Shown in pieces: positions 20,901 to 29,228 of a DNA stretch of 64,000 bases (position 1 is the stretch's first letter; each line of letters opens with the position of its first letter). The notes beneath the pieces were generated by a model. It had not been told where the DNA came from. It did not search any database and saw nothing but the letters and a program-made list of their open reading frames with translations. Both the position numbers and the translations under genes were made by a program. The stretch is from an uncultured Bacteroidota bacterium (GTDB lineage: Bacteria > Bacteroidota > Bacteroidia > 2-12-FULL-35-15), in contig CAINDA010000044.1 of assembly GCA_903847205.1 (NCBI GenBank), forward strand, positions 239,969 through 303,968, given 5' to 3'.

Positions 20901-21218
20901 CATTGCATAATTCATATTTATTTTCGGGTGAAATTTACAATTAGAAATATCGAGGTTGTTGATAAGCGATAAGTAGGTAATTGCATTGAGTACAGAGTCT
21001 GTTGATACGCCTCTGTGGGCATCATAATCGCTGTAAGGCTGCCCCAGCAGCTTGAATTTAAAAAATTCTAAATCGGGGTATTTGTTCATGTAAACTGAAA
21101 CTACATAGTTAGAGAAATCTTTTGAGCCATCGAACCTGAGCGTATCCTGAGCATAAGTATTAATGTAAATTAATACTGCCAGTATTGATAAAACGGGTTT
21201 TCTTAAAATAAGTTGCAT
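17988..21218 (-). CDS. T9SS-secreted putative alpha/beta hydrolase with type A sorting domain
   Basis: A 1076-residue protein. It has a signal peptide (residues 1-23, ending TYAQ), an N-terminal region of about 300 residues without recognised domain, then an alpha/beta-hydrolase-like region: strand YDIIILMYANGTDY (403-416), the nucleophile elbow GYSAGG with Ser450, and an acidic strand MWVSIETESQGAN that could hold the acid residue. A region from about 690 on carries many Asp and aromatic residues. The last 75 residues are a type A T9SS sorting domain (KIYPNPNKG, DITGKLV, LEEGIYLVQV), so the product should be released or surface-attached through T9SS. Substrate unknown; the catalytic His and the lipase/esterase role are inference. 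First of a coupled set with two lipoproteins. Confidence 0.82.
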   Translation of the reverse strand: MQLILRKPVLSILAVLIYINTYAQDTLRFDGSKDFSNYVVSVYMNKYPDLEFFKFKLLGQPYSDYDAHRGVSTDSVLNAITYLSLINNLDISNCKFHPKINMNYAMQRMFDGARQNYVPLSIAFVKYSDFKDSAWGGRMVEWANTQFVDNAPSGFYPFQQKYLFASSALNQGIEGSTVNFLFNDSLFLSNMQLSDLSNLAVDFDDGNGFVNLPAGSPLSVTYSSTGVKTIQIRANFRLYAGGLFYSSSKITILSSHRSPVYHAAPQLPQGGPFTITTSILGTPVTGSYAVWYSTCNPTHTAIRKPYIISAGFNPGQGKQLVSNGHGVFFNMLLNGATVSWPDGDFNGDWRGTYYETYNGAYNARMSPYESGCEGSCQPTVNETCCEGSGNGNGYLDRLRDEGYDIIILMYANGTDYTLNNAALFMQLIENINTEKFANGYYFENVVSGYSAGGTATRLALALMEQRYRSAPAHYPNPHTKMWVSIETESQGANLPLGLQYFLDYQSSGYHLFPSFFDPLLSDADILNCVAANMALGYNNSQLSREVLRCMASANNGMDPARTNLLSTFANISGNHLNGYPEFCRRIGVSNGSSIGTQIPHTKPALFETRLKLLDASFNTTSWGSGACSRNYTWYLPSSEKKTAAFHWGSINHNINEDIFEGSIEYDSRTTLLPMVCIDWFGDCICTGPLTAGWPISFEKNVPKPTYNQTGLYNYDDVPASTQATHLELNDKSAYHFYNNWFAGSSYAYPDPDLHSFAPTASSLDLHDPNTGYQPADNYISPVDLGLMYIKPLNQPFPQEPNRSFGYPYIQHPADHYQITPYDAVYAIGDDKGTYSNGTPKPANQFHVEDPLISIGNYLARFEVAPEVLFLSNRSLGTTPSGTIQNNYWAEFEARDTIITGNGIYSLFGNQNYLTPDGDFNIDGTSNKAIIHAGNEIIFMPGTNVDQGAELDAYIQDYNCPNLLRRATANSHNGSGNNDNKPANNSFAENKKEIISNPSKLKIYPNPNKGLLIIENNSEDINSKIFISDITGKLVFSEIITNKQPNQLNLQSLEEGIYLVQVINASSSEHSKISITK

Positions 21219-21275
21219 GCCCCTTGTTATTATTGTTTCGAGAAAATTATTTAATGTTTTTCATACTGCCAGGCA

Positions 21276-22772
21276 CTAACGTTTTTCTATGACAGCTTTA
21301 AGATTTTGGATGTCGGAATTATTCTGTTCAATCTGCTTTTGCTGTTCAACGATAAATAAAGTAAGTTCCTCAATTTTTTTGAGCAGTGCAGCATCCATTT
21401 CTCCTAAATCAAGCCCGTTTTTTGCAACTTCACTTTCAGACGGAATTTCAGGCAGGTGTTTATACTTCTTGAAATAAATTTCTAATTCTTTTAAAGAAAG
21501 CGCTTTATAATTGCCGGTAAATACATAATCAGGCCAGTTAGCACGCAGTTTAACATGCATTTCCACGGCCATTATTTTTCCGTTTACTCCTAATTTATAA
21601 CCTGGAGGCACATGAGTATCTCCAATGCCGACAGTGCCTCCGCCGGTACACATAGTAATATTTTTACCGCAGGTGTTATTGATTGACAAATCGCTTCCGG
21701 CGGTTTCTATGATGGCATTATTTCCATTAAAGCCCATTGACATTGAATACATGCTGTTAACTCCCCAGCTTTGAATTAAATAACTGAATTGATTTGTTGT
21801 TGTTGCACCAAATGGCGGGTGTAATCCATCGCATCCGCCGTGCAGCCTATCGGGAGACCTTCCAAAACCAAGAACTTCAGGGAGGGTGTCCGTCGCCGGA
21901 AGGTATGATATCGTTTTACTTCCCCCAAAAGTAATATTGCCCCCAATTGTTAAATCATTCGGGATGCTCAGATAACCGCTTGTACTTGTGAGGCTGTCAG
22001 CGGTAAGCCTTTGTGTGTGAACAGAAGCAGCGGTTAATGAACCGGAGGTGCTGATGTTGCCGGCAACACTTAATTTTTCTCCCGGGTTATTCACGCCTAT
22101 TCCCACGTTGCCCGTATTAAAATAAATGTCGCTTGCGGTGCTATTCCAAAGTGCGGCAGGTGCCACAGGCAGGTTTCCCCAGGTTAAGTTACCGTATAAG
22201 ACCTGAGAAGCGGTTCCTGCATTTAATGATGTCATAAGACCGTTTGAGCTGGCTGCTAACATTCGGTTTCCTGTACCGCTTAAAGCGATTACTCTTATAT
22301 CCCCCGCCACTTCTAATTTTGCTGTAGGTACAGCTGTTGTTCCGATGCCGACATTGCCATTAGAAAAAAACTTCATTATTGTATGCGGTCCGTAAATGAA
22401 ATCTAAGGTGCCGAATAAGCTATTATTGGCAGCCTTAATCTGAGCTGTTAGGCCGTTGGTTGAAGGCTTTAAATAGAGAATTGCAGGGTTAGTTCCTGCG
22501 GCACCTTCTATCTGAACAGCTCCGGCTACATCAAGCGGATAAAGAGGGGAAGTTTTACAAATCCCCACTCTTCCGGTATGGTTTTGCATTGTCATAAAAG
22601 TGTGGTTATTAACTTTAAAAAATAAGTCACCGCTTTGTCCTGCATTATCAGCAAAACCAAGAAATTTCCCTGTCATAAAAAGATTATTAGATGTTGATTG
22701 TGCATTCAGCATATTTATGCCGGCAAATAAAAAACTTACAGCGATTAATAGAAAAAAGTCGATTTTTTTCAT
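21276..22772 (-). CDS. Exported tail-fibre-like trimeric repeat protein
   Basis: A 498-residue protein with a signal peptide (MKKIDFFLLIAVSFLFAGINMLNA-Q). The body carries the motif GNVGIGTTxxPxAKLEVAGDI and variants (VGICKTSPLYPLDVAGAV, GNVGIGVNNPGEKLSVAGNIS), usual in Bacteroidota proteins annotated as tail fibre domain or S74-like. The C-terminal 90 residues (YFKKYKHLPEIPSESEVAKNGLDLGEMDAALLKKIEELTLFIVEQQKQIEQ) contain the LPEIPS segment that ends many of these proteins, then a coiled coil. No catalytic S74 autoprotease residues are evident. It lies 57 bp upstream of the secreted hydrolase gene and may start that operon. Confidence 0.85.
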   Translation of the reverse strand: MKKIDFFLLIAVSFLFAGINMLNAQSTSNNLFMTGKFLGFADNAGQSGDLFFKVNNHTFMTMQNHTGRVGICKTSPLYPLDVAGAVQIEGAAGTNPAILYLKPSTNGLTAQIKAANNSLFGTLDFIYGPHTIMKFFSNGNVGIGTTAVPTAKLEVAGDIRVIALSGTGNRMLAASSNGLMTSLNAGTASQVLYGNLTWGNLPVAPAALWNSTASDIYFNTGNVGIGVNNPGEKLSVAGNISTSGSLTAASVHTQRLTADSLTSTSGYLSIPNDLTIGGNITFGGSKTISYLPATDTLPEVLGFGRSPDRLHGGCDGLHPPFGATTTNQFSYLIQSWGVNSMYSMSMGFNGNNAIIETAGSDLSINNTCGKNITMCTGGGTVGIGDTHVPPGYKLGVNGKIMAVEMHVKLRANWPDYVFTGNYKALSLKELEIYFKKYKHLPEIPSESEVAKNGLDLGEMDAALLKKIEELTLFIVEQQKQIEQNNSDIQNLKAVIEKR

Positions 22773-23086
22773 ATAAATTTAGATTTGTGATTTAAGAAGA
22801 ATATTTGTTTTGATTTTTTTTCAGGAATAACTTTCGCCTATGCAATAGGCTTCTGGGTTATGCCGCATCATTTGTCGATAATTAATATGAGATAAATCTG
22901 ATTAGTTTATTAATTCTCTGAACATGTTCAATACTTGACACCTTCAATCCTGCTGTATGTATGTATTTTTTTTACTTTTTTAGTCGTTAAATGATCATAA
23001 GCTATTATCGGACTGATTTGTAATTATCGCAAACGTATTTAGAATATTTGGATATTCCTATGCTGGTTTCATGTTTTTAACCATTT
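22773..23086. other. Non-coding stretch upstream of the tail-fibre-like gene
   Basis: AT-rich and without a credible gene. A minus-strand TACGTTTG (23030-23037) matches the -7 consensus but is 258 nt from the start codon at 22772 and has no matching -33 box. Confidence 0.5.
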
Positions 23087-23124
23087 ACCGTGAAAACACC
23101 TGCTATTTTAGGTGTTTTCACGGT
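23087..23124. other. 15-bp perfect hairpin at the left edge of the 41-bp array
   Basis: ACCGTGAAAACACCT (23087-23101) and AGGTGTTTTCACGGT (23110-23124) are perfect inverted repeats with an 8-nt loop. No T-run follows on either strand and the flanking genes diverge, so it is not a simple terminator. It ends 17 nt before the first repeat unit. Confidence 0.75.
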
Positions 23125-23141
23125 GGCTTCAAACTAACGAG

Positions 23142-23810
23142 TAATTAATTGAGCAACGCCTATAGGCTTTGTAACGTTACCTATAATTAATTGAGATTAT
23201 CTACAGGCTTTATAACGTTACCTGTAATTAATTGAGATTACCTGCAGGCGTTATAACGTTACCTGTAATTAATTGAGATTATCTACAGGCTTTGTAACGC
23301 TACCTGTAATTAATTGAGATTACCTGCAGGCGTTATAACGTTACCAGTAATTAATTGAGATTATCTGCAGGCTTTGTAACGCTACCTGTAATTAATTGAG
23401 ATTATCTACAGGCGTTATAACGTTACCAGTAATTAATTGAGATTATCTGCAGGCTTTGTAACGTTACCAGTAATTAATTGAGATTATCTACAGGCTTTGT
23501 AACGTTACCTGTAATTAATTGAGATTATCTATAGGCGTTGTAACGTTACCTGTAATTAATTGAGATTATCTATAGGCGTTGTAACGTTACCAGTAATTAA
23601 TTGAGATTATCTCCAGGCTTTTTAACGTTACCTGTAATTAATTGAGATTATCTACAGGCGTTATAACGTTACCAGTAATTAATTGAGATTAACTACAGGC
23701 TTTGTAACGTTACCAGTAATTAATTGAGATTATCTACAGGCTTTGTAACGTTACTTGTAATTAATTGAGGATGCCTGCAGGCTTTGTTACATTACAAGCA
23801 ATTAAATTAA
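23142..23810. repeat. 41-bp tandem array, about 16 copies
   Basis: The unit starts TAATTAATTGAGATTA and continues TCTACAGGCTTTGTAACG TTACCTG. Copies start at 23142, 23184, 23225, 23266, 23307, 23348, 23389 and onward every 41 bp to 23758, with a decayed copy after it. Each unit contains the palindrome GTAACGTTAC (some copies GTAACGCTAC), an AATTAATT palindrome and a CCTGTA...TACAGG inverted pair. Variation is a mosaic of a few alternatives (CTACAGGCTTTG versus CTGCAGGCGTTA). There are no unique spacers, so it is not CRISPR, and 41 is not a multiple of 3, so it is not coding. An inverted remnant (CTGTAAC at 23938-23944, GTTACAG at 23963-23969) lies further right. Confidence 0.92.
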
Positions 23811-24062
23811 AATTTAATGAGATTAAATAAACTCCATATTGAATGTCTTAAATGTGGCGTTTTCAGTGTGTTGCGTAGGCGTAACGATCCGAAACTCCTT
23901 TAAATAAAGAGGTTCGACTGAATTAAAAACACAAAAACTGTAACAAAGCCCGCCGTTATTGCGTTACAGTAGGCAATAGCAGGCTGTTTATAAAATAAAT
24001 GCTAACCGTTTTCCTTCAGATTCATTGCAATGTTTCAGCAGGCAGACACAAAACTAGAAAAA

Positions 24063-24689
24063 ATGAAAACGAGAGTAAATTCGGGATTGCGATATTTAAC
24101 AATACCTGAAAAAATTCAGACACTGCGTCTTTACGCAAACAACATCGATGCATTTCCAAATGATTTTCCAGGCGCTCATCCAACATCAGCAATATTAAAC
24201 CAAATAGCTGACAGTTTGGAATCAGCCTATGCTGCGGCACAGAACGGAGGGGTTAATGAAACTGCATTGCTGCATGATAAGGAGCGTATCGCTGATGCCT
24301 ACCTTACCGAGTTAGCGCACTATGTAGAAGACCTGCCTACCTGCACACCTGACCTGGTGCATAAAATGGGCATGGTGGTTCGTATCCCCGGCGGTAATCA
24401 AGCAGTTATTTTTGATGTAACGCAGGGAACCAATGCCGGTGATACAAAGCTGCGTATGAAAAGCGTATCCGGTGCAGCCTATGTTTTCCAGGTTTTTAAA
24501 GGCCTTAATCCTCCTTTGCCGGGTGCTGTCGGCGATCAAACCTGGGTTGATTTAGGAATCAGCAGCCGTAAAGCCCTTTTTATGGCAAGCGGCCTGCTGA
24601 TGGAAACTAAATATTGGTTCAGAGCAGCTTCTGTTGTTGGTCAGACACAAAGCGCCTGGGAAACACCAATAAGCATCATTTTAGTTTAA
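24063..24689 (+). CDS. Small helical-bundle + fibronectin-III-like protein (paralogue of 46702-47316)
   Basis: A 208-residue protein without signal peptide. ATG 24063 is chosen over 24030 because the paralogue at 46702 starts with the matching MKTK. Residues about 10-115 are helical (IPEKIQTLRLYANNIDAFPNDFP, a second helix ending LESAYAAAQ, a HDKE...L helix, HYVEDLP). Residues about 120-208 look like one Fn3-type beta domain ending YWFRAASVVGQTQSAWETPISI. I have seen similar two-part proteins in other Bacteroidota but know of no function. It stands alone between the 41-bp array and a strong terminator, so the array is in or next to its promoter or leader. Confidence 0.85.
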   Translation: MKTRVNSGLRYLTIPEKIQTLRLYANNIDAFPNDFPGAHPTSAILNQIADSLESAYAAAQNGGVNETALLHDKERIADAYLTELAHYVEDLPTCTPDLVHKMGMVVRIPGGNQAVIFDVTQGTNAGDTKLRMKSVSGAAYVFQVFKGLNPPLPGAVGDQTWVDLGISSRKALFMASGLLMETKYWFRAASVVGQTQSAWETPISIILV

Positions 24690-24718
24690 AAATGTTTTTT
24701 AAATTTGGTTTTTCATTG

Positions 24719-24758
24719 AACGTCCCGCTTCTAAGGGTTTATGGAGGCGGGGCGTTTT
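24719..24758 (+). terminator. Rho-independent terminator after the small Fn3-like gene
   Basis: AACGTCCCGC (24719-24728) pairs with GCGGGGCGTT (24747-24756, one G-T pair) and is followed by a T-run. It lies 30 nt after the stop at 24689. Confidence 0.75.
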
Positions 24759-24926
24759 TTAATTAAAAGGGGCTTCTAATAAAATAATTAAATCTTCCTA
24801 TAGGAAAGAGTGCCGAAAATAATCCCTACTTAATAATTATCCTTGATTTTAAATAAAATGCAACCTTTAATCATAAATTTCGTCTGAGTATTCACTGAAT
24901 AAATTACTAACCTAAAACAAAAAATC

Positions 24927-26888
24927 ATGAGACTAAAACTTACTTTCATTTTAATGATTGCTGTAATTTCTTCCTTTGCATCAAATTTTGTAAGGGTTTC
25001 AGGGCATGTTACTAATTCAGCAAACGGAGGGCCTATTCCTAACCAGTATGTGCAGATTTACGCTGACAGTACAAACAGCGTTAGTGTTCCTTTTGGATTT
25101 TATTGTTATAACCAGGTTTATACTGATGCGAATGGTTTTTATACGGATTCAATCCCGTTAACGGATAGTACTGGAACATACACGCAGGGTTCTCTTTTTA
25201 TATATGTACTTGATTGTAACAACAATTATGTAGTTGATTCAGTCTATTTTACTTCCGGCAGTTATAATTTAACTGCAAACTTCAGCATCTGTCGTGCTTG
25301 CAGCAGTAATATATCAATAAATGCTTTGCCTGACTCAAGTAATTTATTCTTATACAATTTTACTGCAACTTCTCAAGATACACTTACTGCTTGGTCTTGG
25401 AACTTCGGCGACAGCTCGAGCATTTCAACAAGTTCAAATCCATCCCATACGTTTTCTTACTCGGGAATGCGCACTGTCTGCCTTCATTATACAACATCTT
25501 TCGGATGTGTTGACAGTCTTTGCCAAAGTATTAACGTTGCTCCTCCTGTTGTAATTGATGATCCGGGATGCGATGCCAATTTTAATATCAATCAAACCGC
25601 CGGCACGTTTACATTTGGAGATTGGTCTTTTGCAAACACAGACAATGTAGATGTAATTGTAAACTGGAAATGGAATTTTGGTGATGGCTCAACTTCGAAT
25701 GTTCAAAATCCAGCTCACACTTATAGTGTTCCCGGAGGTTATCATGTAGTTCTTACAATTTTCACCGCTGAAGGCTGCTCTTCATCATTGGATATGCCCG
25801 TTAATACTGACAATACAATTGCCCCTGGGTTACAATCCGATTTTGAATTAAGTTTAGACCCTCACCAGCCTTTTACTTATAATTTTCAAGATCAATCAAC
25901 AGCCTCAAACGGCATAATTACAAATTTCTTTTATAATTTCGGCGACGGAAACACTTCCACATTTCCGAATCCCTCACATACATACAGCCTCCCGGGAGTT
26001 TATCAAATATCACATATAGTAACAAATTCTTCAGGAATTACTTCAATGTACACTGAAAACTTAGTTGTTGATTCAGCCTGCGCAATGTATCTTATTGCAA
26101 CATCTATTGTTAATGAATCTACAGCTGGAGCTGGTAATGGCTCTATATCTCTTAATGCTGTAGGAACAGCGCCATTCAGTTATAACTGGAGTAACGGAGC
26201 TGCAACTCAGAGTATATCAGGATTACATCCCGGATATTATAATGTTTGGGTTACCGATCACAACGGCTGTCAATCTTGGGCTACATTTGATATCATGACT
26301 CAGTCAGATTCATCCAACTGGCATTATACTGATACCATGTCAACGGTGCCTTTTGATACTTGTTTTAATTTTATTCCTGCCAGCGCAGACATATACAGCT
26401 ATGCTATTCACGGAAATGACAGCATTTCAATCACCTGGGCTGTTTTTGATTCAACAGGTACGCTTCATGGATATGTTACAACTTCCTATGTATTTGACAG
26501 CACATCGGCAGGGTACTATACTGTTCTTTTAGAAATTAACTGCGACAGTACCAGGAGCATACACAGCAGTGTTGATTTTAAAGGCCATATTTATATCATG
26601 GGGCTAAAAGCAACTGGAATCAAGGCTCTCAGTGTAGCAGCAAAAAACCTGATGCTGTATCCGAATCCTGTGTCAGATGAGTTGAACGTATCTTTCTCAC
26701 TGCCAAAATCTGGTCAAATAACTATTGATATTATCAATTCAATGGGCCAGCTAATTCAAACTGAAAATACAAATTATGTTTCAGGACAAAAAATAATTTC
26801 AATAAATACATCATCACTTGCAAAAGGCTTGTATTTTGTAAAGCTTAATTCTAATGGGCAAAACAGCAGCTGCAGGTTCGTAAAATAA
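24927..26888 (+). CDS. T9SS-secreted PKD/SprB-repeat protein with type A sorting domain
   Basis: A 653-residue secreted protein. Order: signal peptide (residues 1-19), a carboxypeptidase-regulatory-like domain (VSGHVTNSANGGPIPNQYVQIY, about 22-120), three PKD domains marked by W(S/K)WNFGDxS or NFGDGNTS and PSHTFS/PAHTYS/PSHTYS (about 130-385), one SprB repeat (GNGSISLNAVGTAPFSYNWSNGA, about 400-440), a beta region and a type A T9SS tail (LYPNPVSDELNV, INSMGQLI, LAKGLYFVKL). Its role is probably surface display or adhesion; no enzyme motif is seen. It is a single-gene unit bounded by terminators on both sides. Confidence 0.88.
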   Translation: MRLKLTFILMIAVISSFASNFVRVSGHVTNSANGGPIPNQYVQIYADSTNSVSVPFGFYCYNQVYTDANGFYTDSIPLTDSTGTYTQGSLFIYVLDCNNNYVVDSVYFTSGSYNLTANFSICRACSSNISINALPDSSNLFLYNFTATSQDTLTAWSWNFGDSSSISTSSNPSHTFSYSGMRTVCLHYTTSFGCVDSLCQSINVAPPVVIDDPGCDANFNINQTAGTFTFGDWSFANTDNVDVIVNWKWNFGDGSTSNVQNPAHTYSVPGGYHVVLTIFTAEGCSSSLDMPVNTDNTIAPGLQSDFELSLDPHQPFTYNFQDQSTASNGIITNFFYNFGDGNTSTFPNPSHTYSLPGVYQISHIVTNSSGITSMYTENLVVDSACAMYLIATSIVNESTAGAGNGSISLNAVGTAPFSYNWSNGAATQSISGLHPGYYNVWVTDHNGCQSWATFDIMTQSDSSNWHYTDTMSTVPFDTCFNFIPASADIYSYAIHGNDSISITWAVFDSTGTLHGYVTTSYVFDSTSAGYYTVLLEINCDSTRSIHSSVDFKGHIYIMGLKATGIKALSVAAKNLMLYPNPVSDELNVSFSLPKSGQITIDIINSMGQLIQTENTNYVSGQKIISINTSSLAKGLYFVKLNSNGQNSSCRFVK

Positions 26889-26904
26889 TATTGATTATGA
26901 TTAA

Positions 26905-26939
26905 AAAAAAGCATCCCGTATAACGCGGGATGCTTTTTT
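26905..26939. terminator. Bidirectional terminator between convergent genes
   Basis: A-run, GCATCCCG (26911-26918), 7-nt loop, CGGGATGC (26926-26933), T-run (26934-26939). It can serve the PKD gene on the plus strand and tsaB on the minus strand. Confidence 0.85.
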
Positions 26940-26995
26940 GTTTTTAAAACCGTGATTAGTATTCGGCTTGGTGCAGGCATTTACAAGAGACCGAC

Positions 26996-27685
26996 TTACT
27001 TTGCCGCTTTCTTTTTACCTGCAACAAAATCTTTCAAATAAAAAGGTTCAAAATAAGCGGCATTCTCAAATTGCTTATTTACAAAGGCCTTTTCAGAAAG
27101 TGTAATCATATTTTTTGCCGACAAAAAAATGTTATCAATAAAAAAAGCATTTTTATTTGCTGCTAAAACTCTTTTACATTTTTCTGCTCCGTTACCGAAA
27201 AAATAAACTGCACCTGCATTTAAAAAATCTGCAAAAGAATGTTCATCAATTATTTCAGCAGCCGTTGATTTTATTTCTTTGTTTGCTGCATCATAGATAG
27301 CGCAGTAAACTTCCATTCTGCGCGCATCAATCATGGGGCAAAACAATGCATCACTATATCCTTCTTGTTCGGAGACAGAAAGGGAAAGATGCTGAAGGGT
27401 ACTAACTGCAATCAATGGTTTATTCAGTGAATAACACAAACCTTTTGCAGTGCTCACTCCAATTCGAAGCCCTGTATATGAGCCGGGGCCCTGGCTTACA
27501 GCAAATGCTTCAACATCAGAAAGTGCAATACCAGCCTGCTGCAAAACATCAGTAATAAAAAGTGTAAGATTTTCGGAGTGAGTGTAGTCTCCGTCCTGTT
27601 CTTTAATTGCAAGCAGATGCCCGTCTTTCGCCAATGAAACACTGCAAACAGTTGTTGCTGTTTCTAAATTTAAAATCAGGGCCAT
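26996..27685 (-). CDS. tsaB: TsaB, tRNA N6-threonylcarbamoyladenosine complex subunit
   Basis: A 229-residue protein, the usual length of TsaB. It shows the ASKHA-type N-terminus (LILNLETATTVCSVSLAKDG), the conserved SENL helix, the AVSQGPGSYTGLRIGVSTAKGL block and the PLIAVSTLQHL segment that define the family. TsaB scaffolds TsaD and TsaE in the cytosolic complex that makes t6A37 in ANN-decoding tRNAs. The partners are not in the window. It follows the MacA-like gene by 85 bp in the same direction and could be read from the same transcript, though its job is unrelated. Confidence 0.95.
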   Translation of the reverse strand: MALILNLETATTVCSVSLAKDGHLLAIKEQDGDYTHSENLTLFITDVLQQAGIALSDVEAFAVSQGPGSYTGLRIGVSTAKGLCYSLNKPLIAVSTLQHLSLSVSEQEGYSDALFCPMIDARRMEVYCAIYDAANKEIKSTAAEIIDEHSFADFLNAGAVYFFGNGAEKCKRVLAANKNAFFIDNIFLSAKNMITLSEKAFVNKQFENAAYFEPFYLKDFVAGKKKAAK

Positions 27686-27770
27686 TAATTTTAATTTAAA
27701 AATTCAGTAATCTGTTAATTTGAAATTGGAATAAATTAATCAGAGCATTTCTAATCAAAGTACTGAAAAA

Positions 27771-29138
27771 TTATTTTTTTTGTCCGTTAAACAATTCTGT
27801 TTTGTCTACTTTTTTCACAGCCATGCCGTCTTTCAAAAGCTTTGCAATGGCACTGTAGGGGCCGGAAATTATTTCATCGCCGGCCTTTATTCCTTCTTTA
27901 ATTTCAATATAGTTATTATCCTGTATGCCGCTTTTTACATTCACCTTTTTTGCCTTGCCCTCGCTGTAAATAAAAACGCATTCTTCTACTTTTATGCCGT
28001 CCTTGTTATCTTTTTTATCATTGTTTTCATTTGCGTTTTTAACAACAACTCCCTGCTCGCCTTCTTCATTTTTCACCTCTTTAGCTTTAAATGCAGTGCT
28101 GTCGCTGCGTGTGGTAACTGATTGAATCGGTACAGTAATAATATTTTTTGCTTCTTTAGTTTGTATGTCAACAGTGGCGCTCATTCCCGGGCGGAACGGT
28201 GCCGTTCCTTTTCCGGAATTTACTAAATCCTGATATGAATCCTGGAGTATCCTGATTTTTACAACAAAGTTTGTAACCTGTTCAGCAGTTACCCCTGTTG
28301 TGTTTGCGGAGTTTGCGACTTCAGTTACTACGCCTTTAAATTTCCTGTCGATGTAAGCATCTACTTCGATTAGTGCTGTATCGTTGTTATGAACACGGAC
28401 AATATCATTTTCATTCACATCCACTCTTACTTCCATTTCATTCAAATTAGCAAGACGCATGATTTCGGTGCCTTCCATCTGCGCTGTGCCTACAACACGT
28501 TCACCTTTTTCCCTGTTTAATTTTGAAACCGTTCCATTAACGGGCGAAAAAATAGTTGTTTTTGCAAGATTATCATTCGCTTCTTTCAAGGATGCTTCAG
28601 CACTTTTTACATTAAAATCAGCAGCGTTAATATTTTCTTCCGCACCTTTTACATCAGCTGCGGAACCATCGTAAGCAGCTTTGGCAGCATCAAAATCAGA
28701 TTGCGAAACAGCTCCCTGATCAAATAATTTTTTAGTACGGATAAAGGAGGCTTCAAGATTTACAAACGATGCTTTCACCTGCTCCAGACGCGCCTTTGAA
28801 TTGGATAAATTAGCTTTTGCACCGTTCAATGTTGCTACCATTCTGCTGGAATTCGATTCATAAATCAAGGGATTTATTTTGCAAAGCAAATCGCCTTTCT
28901 TCACATGATCACCTTCTTTCACAAGCAGTTCAACAATTTCACCTGATACATCAGAACTTATTTTTACTTCTACCTCAGGCTGAATTTTTCCATTGGCAGA
29001 AACGCTTTCAACAATATTTCTTTTTTGAGCAATTTCCGTTGTAATAACAGAGGCTTTGGTATTAGAACAATTTTTCAGCGCTATGACAACCGCTAAAAGC
29101 AAGGCCCCTGAGATTATTATCCAAATTATTTTTTTCAT
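27771..29138 (-). CDS. MacA-like periplasmic adaptor (RND/ABC efflux, HlyD type)
   Basis: A 455-residue adaptor. An N-terminal membrane anchor (IIWIIISGALLLAVVIAL) is followed by the first half of a biotinyl-lipoyl domain (VSANGKIQPEVEVKISSDVSGEIVELLVKEGDHVKKGDLLCKI), a helical hairpin (about residues 95-200), the second lipoyl half (TIFSPVNGTVSKLNREKGERVVGT), a beta-barrel domain (NENDIVRVHNNDTALIEVDAY) and a membrane-proximal domain (TVPIQSVTTRSD, VKSGIQDNNYIEIKEGIKAGDEII). It bridges an inner-membrane pump and a TolC channel. A lysine-rich insert lies around residues 360-390. The TolC-like gene is 90 bp upstream, but no permease gene lies nearby, so the pump partner must be elsewhere. Confidence 0.92.
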   Translation of the reverse strand: MKKIIWIIISGALLLAVVIALKNCSNTKASVITTEIAQKRNIVESVSANGKIQPEVEVKISSDVSGEIVELLVKEGDHVKKGDLLCKINPLIYESNSSRMVATLNGAKANLSNSKARLEQVKASFVNLEASFIRTKKLFDQGAVSQSDFDAAKAAYDGSAADVKGAEENINAADFNVKSAEASLKEANDNLAKTTIFSPVNGTVSKLNREKGERVVGTAQMEGTEIMRLANLNEMEVRVDVNENDIVRVHNNDTALIEVDAYIDRKFKGVVTEVANSANTTGVTAEQVTNFVVKIRILQDSYQDLVNSGKGTAPFRPGMSATVDIQTKEAKNIITVPIQSVTTRSDSTAFKAKEVKNEEGEQGVVVKNANENNDKKDNKDGIKVEECVFIYSEGKAKKVNVKSGIQDNNYIEIKEGIKAGDEIISGPYSAIAKLLKDGMAVKKVDKTELFNGQKK

Positions 29139-29228
29139 TTCTATTTTTTTAAGTCTTATCCTTCTTCCAAAAAGGCCGTATAATCAGCACTGCCGGAAGC
29201 TTTATAAAATCAGCTGCTTTATCAGTAT

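Noticed and set aside
23087..23124. Rho-independent terminator
   Set aside because: Perfect hairpin but no T-run on either strand, and it lies between divergent genes, so there is no transcript to end.
23142..23810. CRISPR array
   Set aside because: Units are head to tail at 41 bp with no spacers, and no cas genes are nearby.
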